A stretch of DNA of 6,640 bases from JAFNAG01 sp964353465 (GTDB lineage Bacteria; Acidobacteriota; UBA6911), in the NCBI GenBank assembly GCA_964353465.1, contig CAYGWQ010000301.1, positions 1 through 6,640 of the forward strand, in the 5' to 3' direction. Below the pieces are notes generated by a model, which worked only from the letters and a program-made list of their open reading frames with translations, was not told where the DNA came from and did no database searches. The position numbers and the translations under genes are program-made. This document shows, piece after piece, positions 6,305 through 6,640 of the stretch (position 1 is its first letter; each line of letters starts with the position of its first letter).

Positions 6305-6640
6305 GTTACCGCTTTTTTCTTTTAAAATTTGAGTTTGGCCAACTGTTGAATTCCGATTCCAATATGTGAAGGACCACCGGCAGTTCAGGGAGTGTCCGCT
6401 TTTGAAACAGCATCTTCCCGCAGACGGACACGGCATGCTGCACTGCATCGTATTATCCCCCATGCACTGATCCCGGGAACTGAATCCATACATTGAGTTA
6501 GACGCGTGCCATGCCTTATTAGTTGTCCAGAAATTTCTGTGGGAAATCTCGGCGATAATTCCGGTGACAGGCAAGAATGTCGCTTAGTATCTGTCGCGAA
6601 ACTCCCTTTTCGGACCGAATCTTCCGCCAACCAGACCAAT
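6305..6640. other. Upstream region of the sigma gene, no convincing gene
   Basis: About 336 bp without a supported coding region. An AT-rich patch at 6308-6333 lies just upstream of the sigma leader and is the likeliest promoter area, but I cannot fit convincing -35 and -10 boxes. Open minus-strand frames at 6254-6574 and 6385-6639 have cysteine-rich, low-coherence translations with no recognisable domain. The right edge may belong to a neighbouring repeat or gene cut by the window. Confidence 0.4.

Noticed and set aside
6497..6514. Sigma-54-type promoter on the minus strand (TGGCACG)
   Set aside because: The -24 half matches, but the -12 half reads TAAC instead of TTGC, losing the required GC, and it lies more than 250 bp from the sigma start.
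6385..6639. Minus-strand open frame running to the window edge
   Set aside because: No recognisable motif, low-coherence composition, and no way to see its start; too weak to annotate as a gene.

Overview
The window looks like a piece of chromosome from a GC-rich, Gram-negative-type environmental bacterium. Structured intergenic repeats, secreted proteins with signal peptides, a glycoside hydrolase and an ECF sigma factor together suggest an Acidobacteria-like genome, but no taxonomic marker is present, so that placement is inference. I see no rRNA, tRNA, CRISPR array, phage gene or transposase.

Layout from left to right: (1) positions 1-403 hold no convincing gene. They contain a compact structured repeat: a 35-bp inverted repeat around a small central hairpin, followed by two further palindromes. 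(2) 404-1537 (+) encodes a 12-TM-type major facilitator transporter resembling the sugar-carrying FHS/FucP-like group. (3) 1538-1763 is a convergent intergenic stretch with a GC-rich modular repeat (copy A). (4) 1764-4178 (-) encodes a secreted protein of 804 residues: two tandem copies of an unrecognised domain of about 200 residues, then a clostripain-like C11 cysteine peptidase domain. (5) 4179-4525 is a divergent intergenic stretch holding copy B of the same repeat in the same orientation. (6) 4526-5686 (+) encodes the signal peptide, N-terminal domain and part of the catalytic barrel of a GH36/melibiase-like alpha-galactosidase. Its coding sense breaks off just after the nucleophile motif. 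(7) 5616-6245 (-) encodes an ECF (RpoE-like) sigma factor whose stop codon lies exactly where the GH36 similarity ends. (8) 6246-6640 is the sigma upstream region, with no convincing gene beyond a possible 16-codon leader.

How the genes may relate: the transporter and the alpha-galactosidase remnant lie on the same strand and would fit a galactoside-use locus. The peptidase gene between them, on the other strand and bracketed by direct repeats, looks like a later arrival. The GH36/sigma boundary is a second probable rearrangement or an assembly join; the GH36 3' part and any anti-sigma partner are both absent there. I did not find a clear new multi-gene system. The best leads are the peptidase architecture with an unusual substrate-pocket residue, the repeat-bracketed segment, and the truncation junction.
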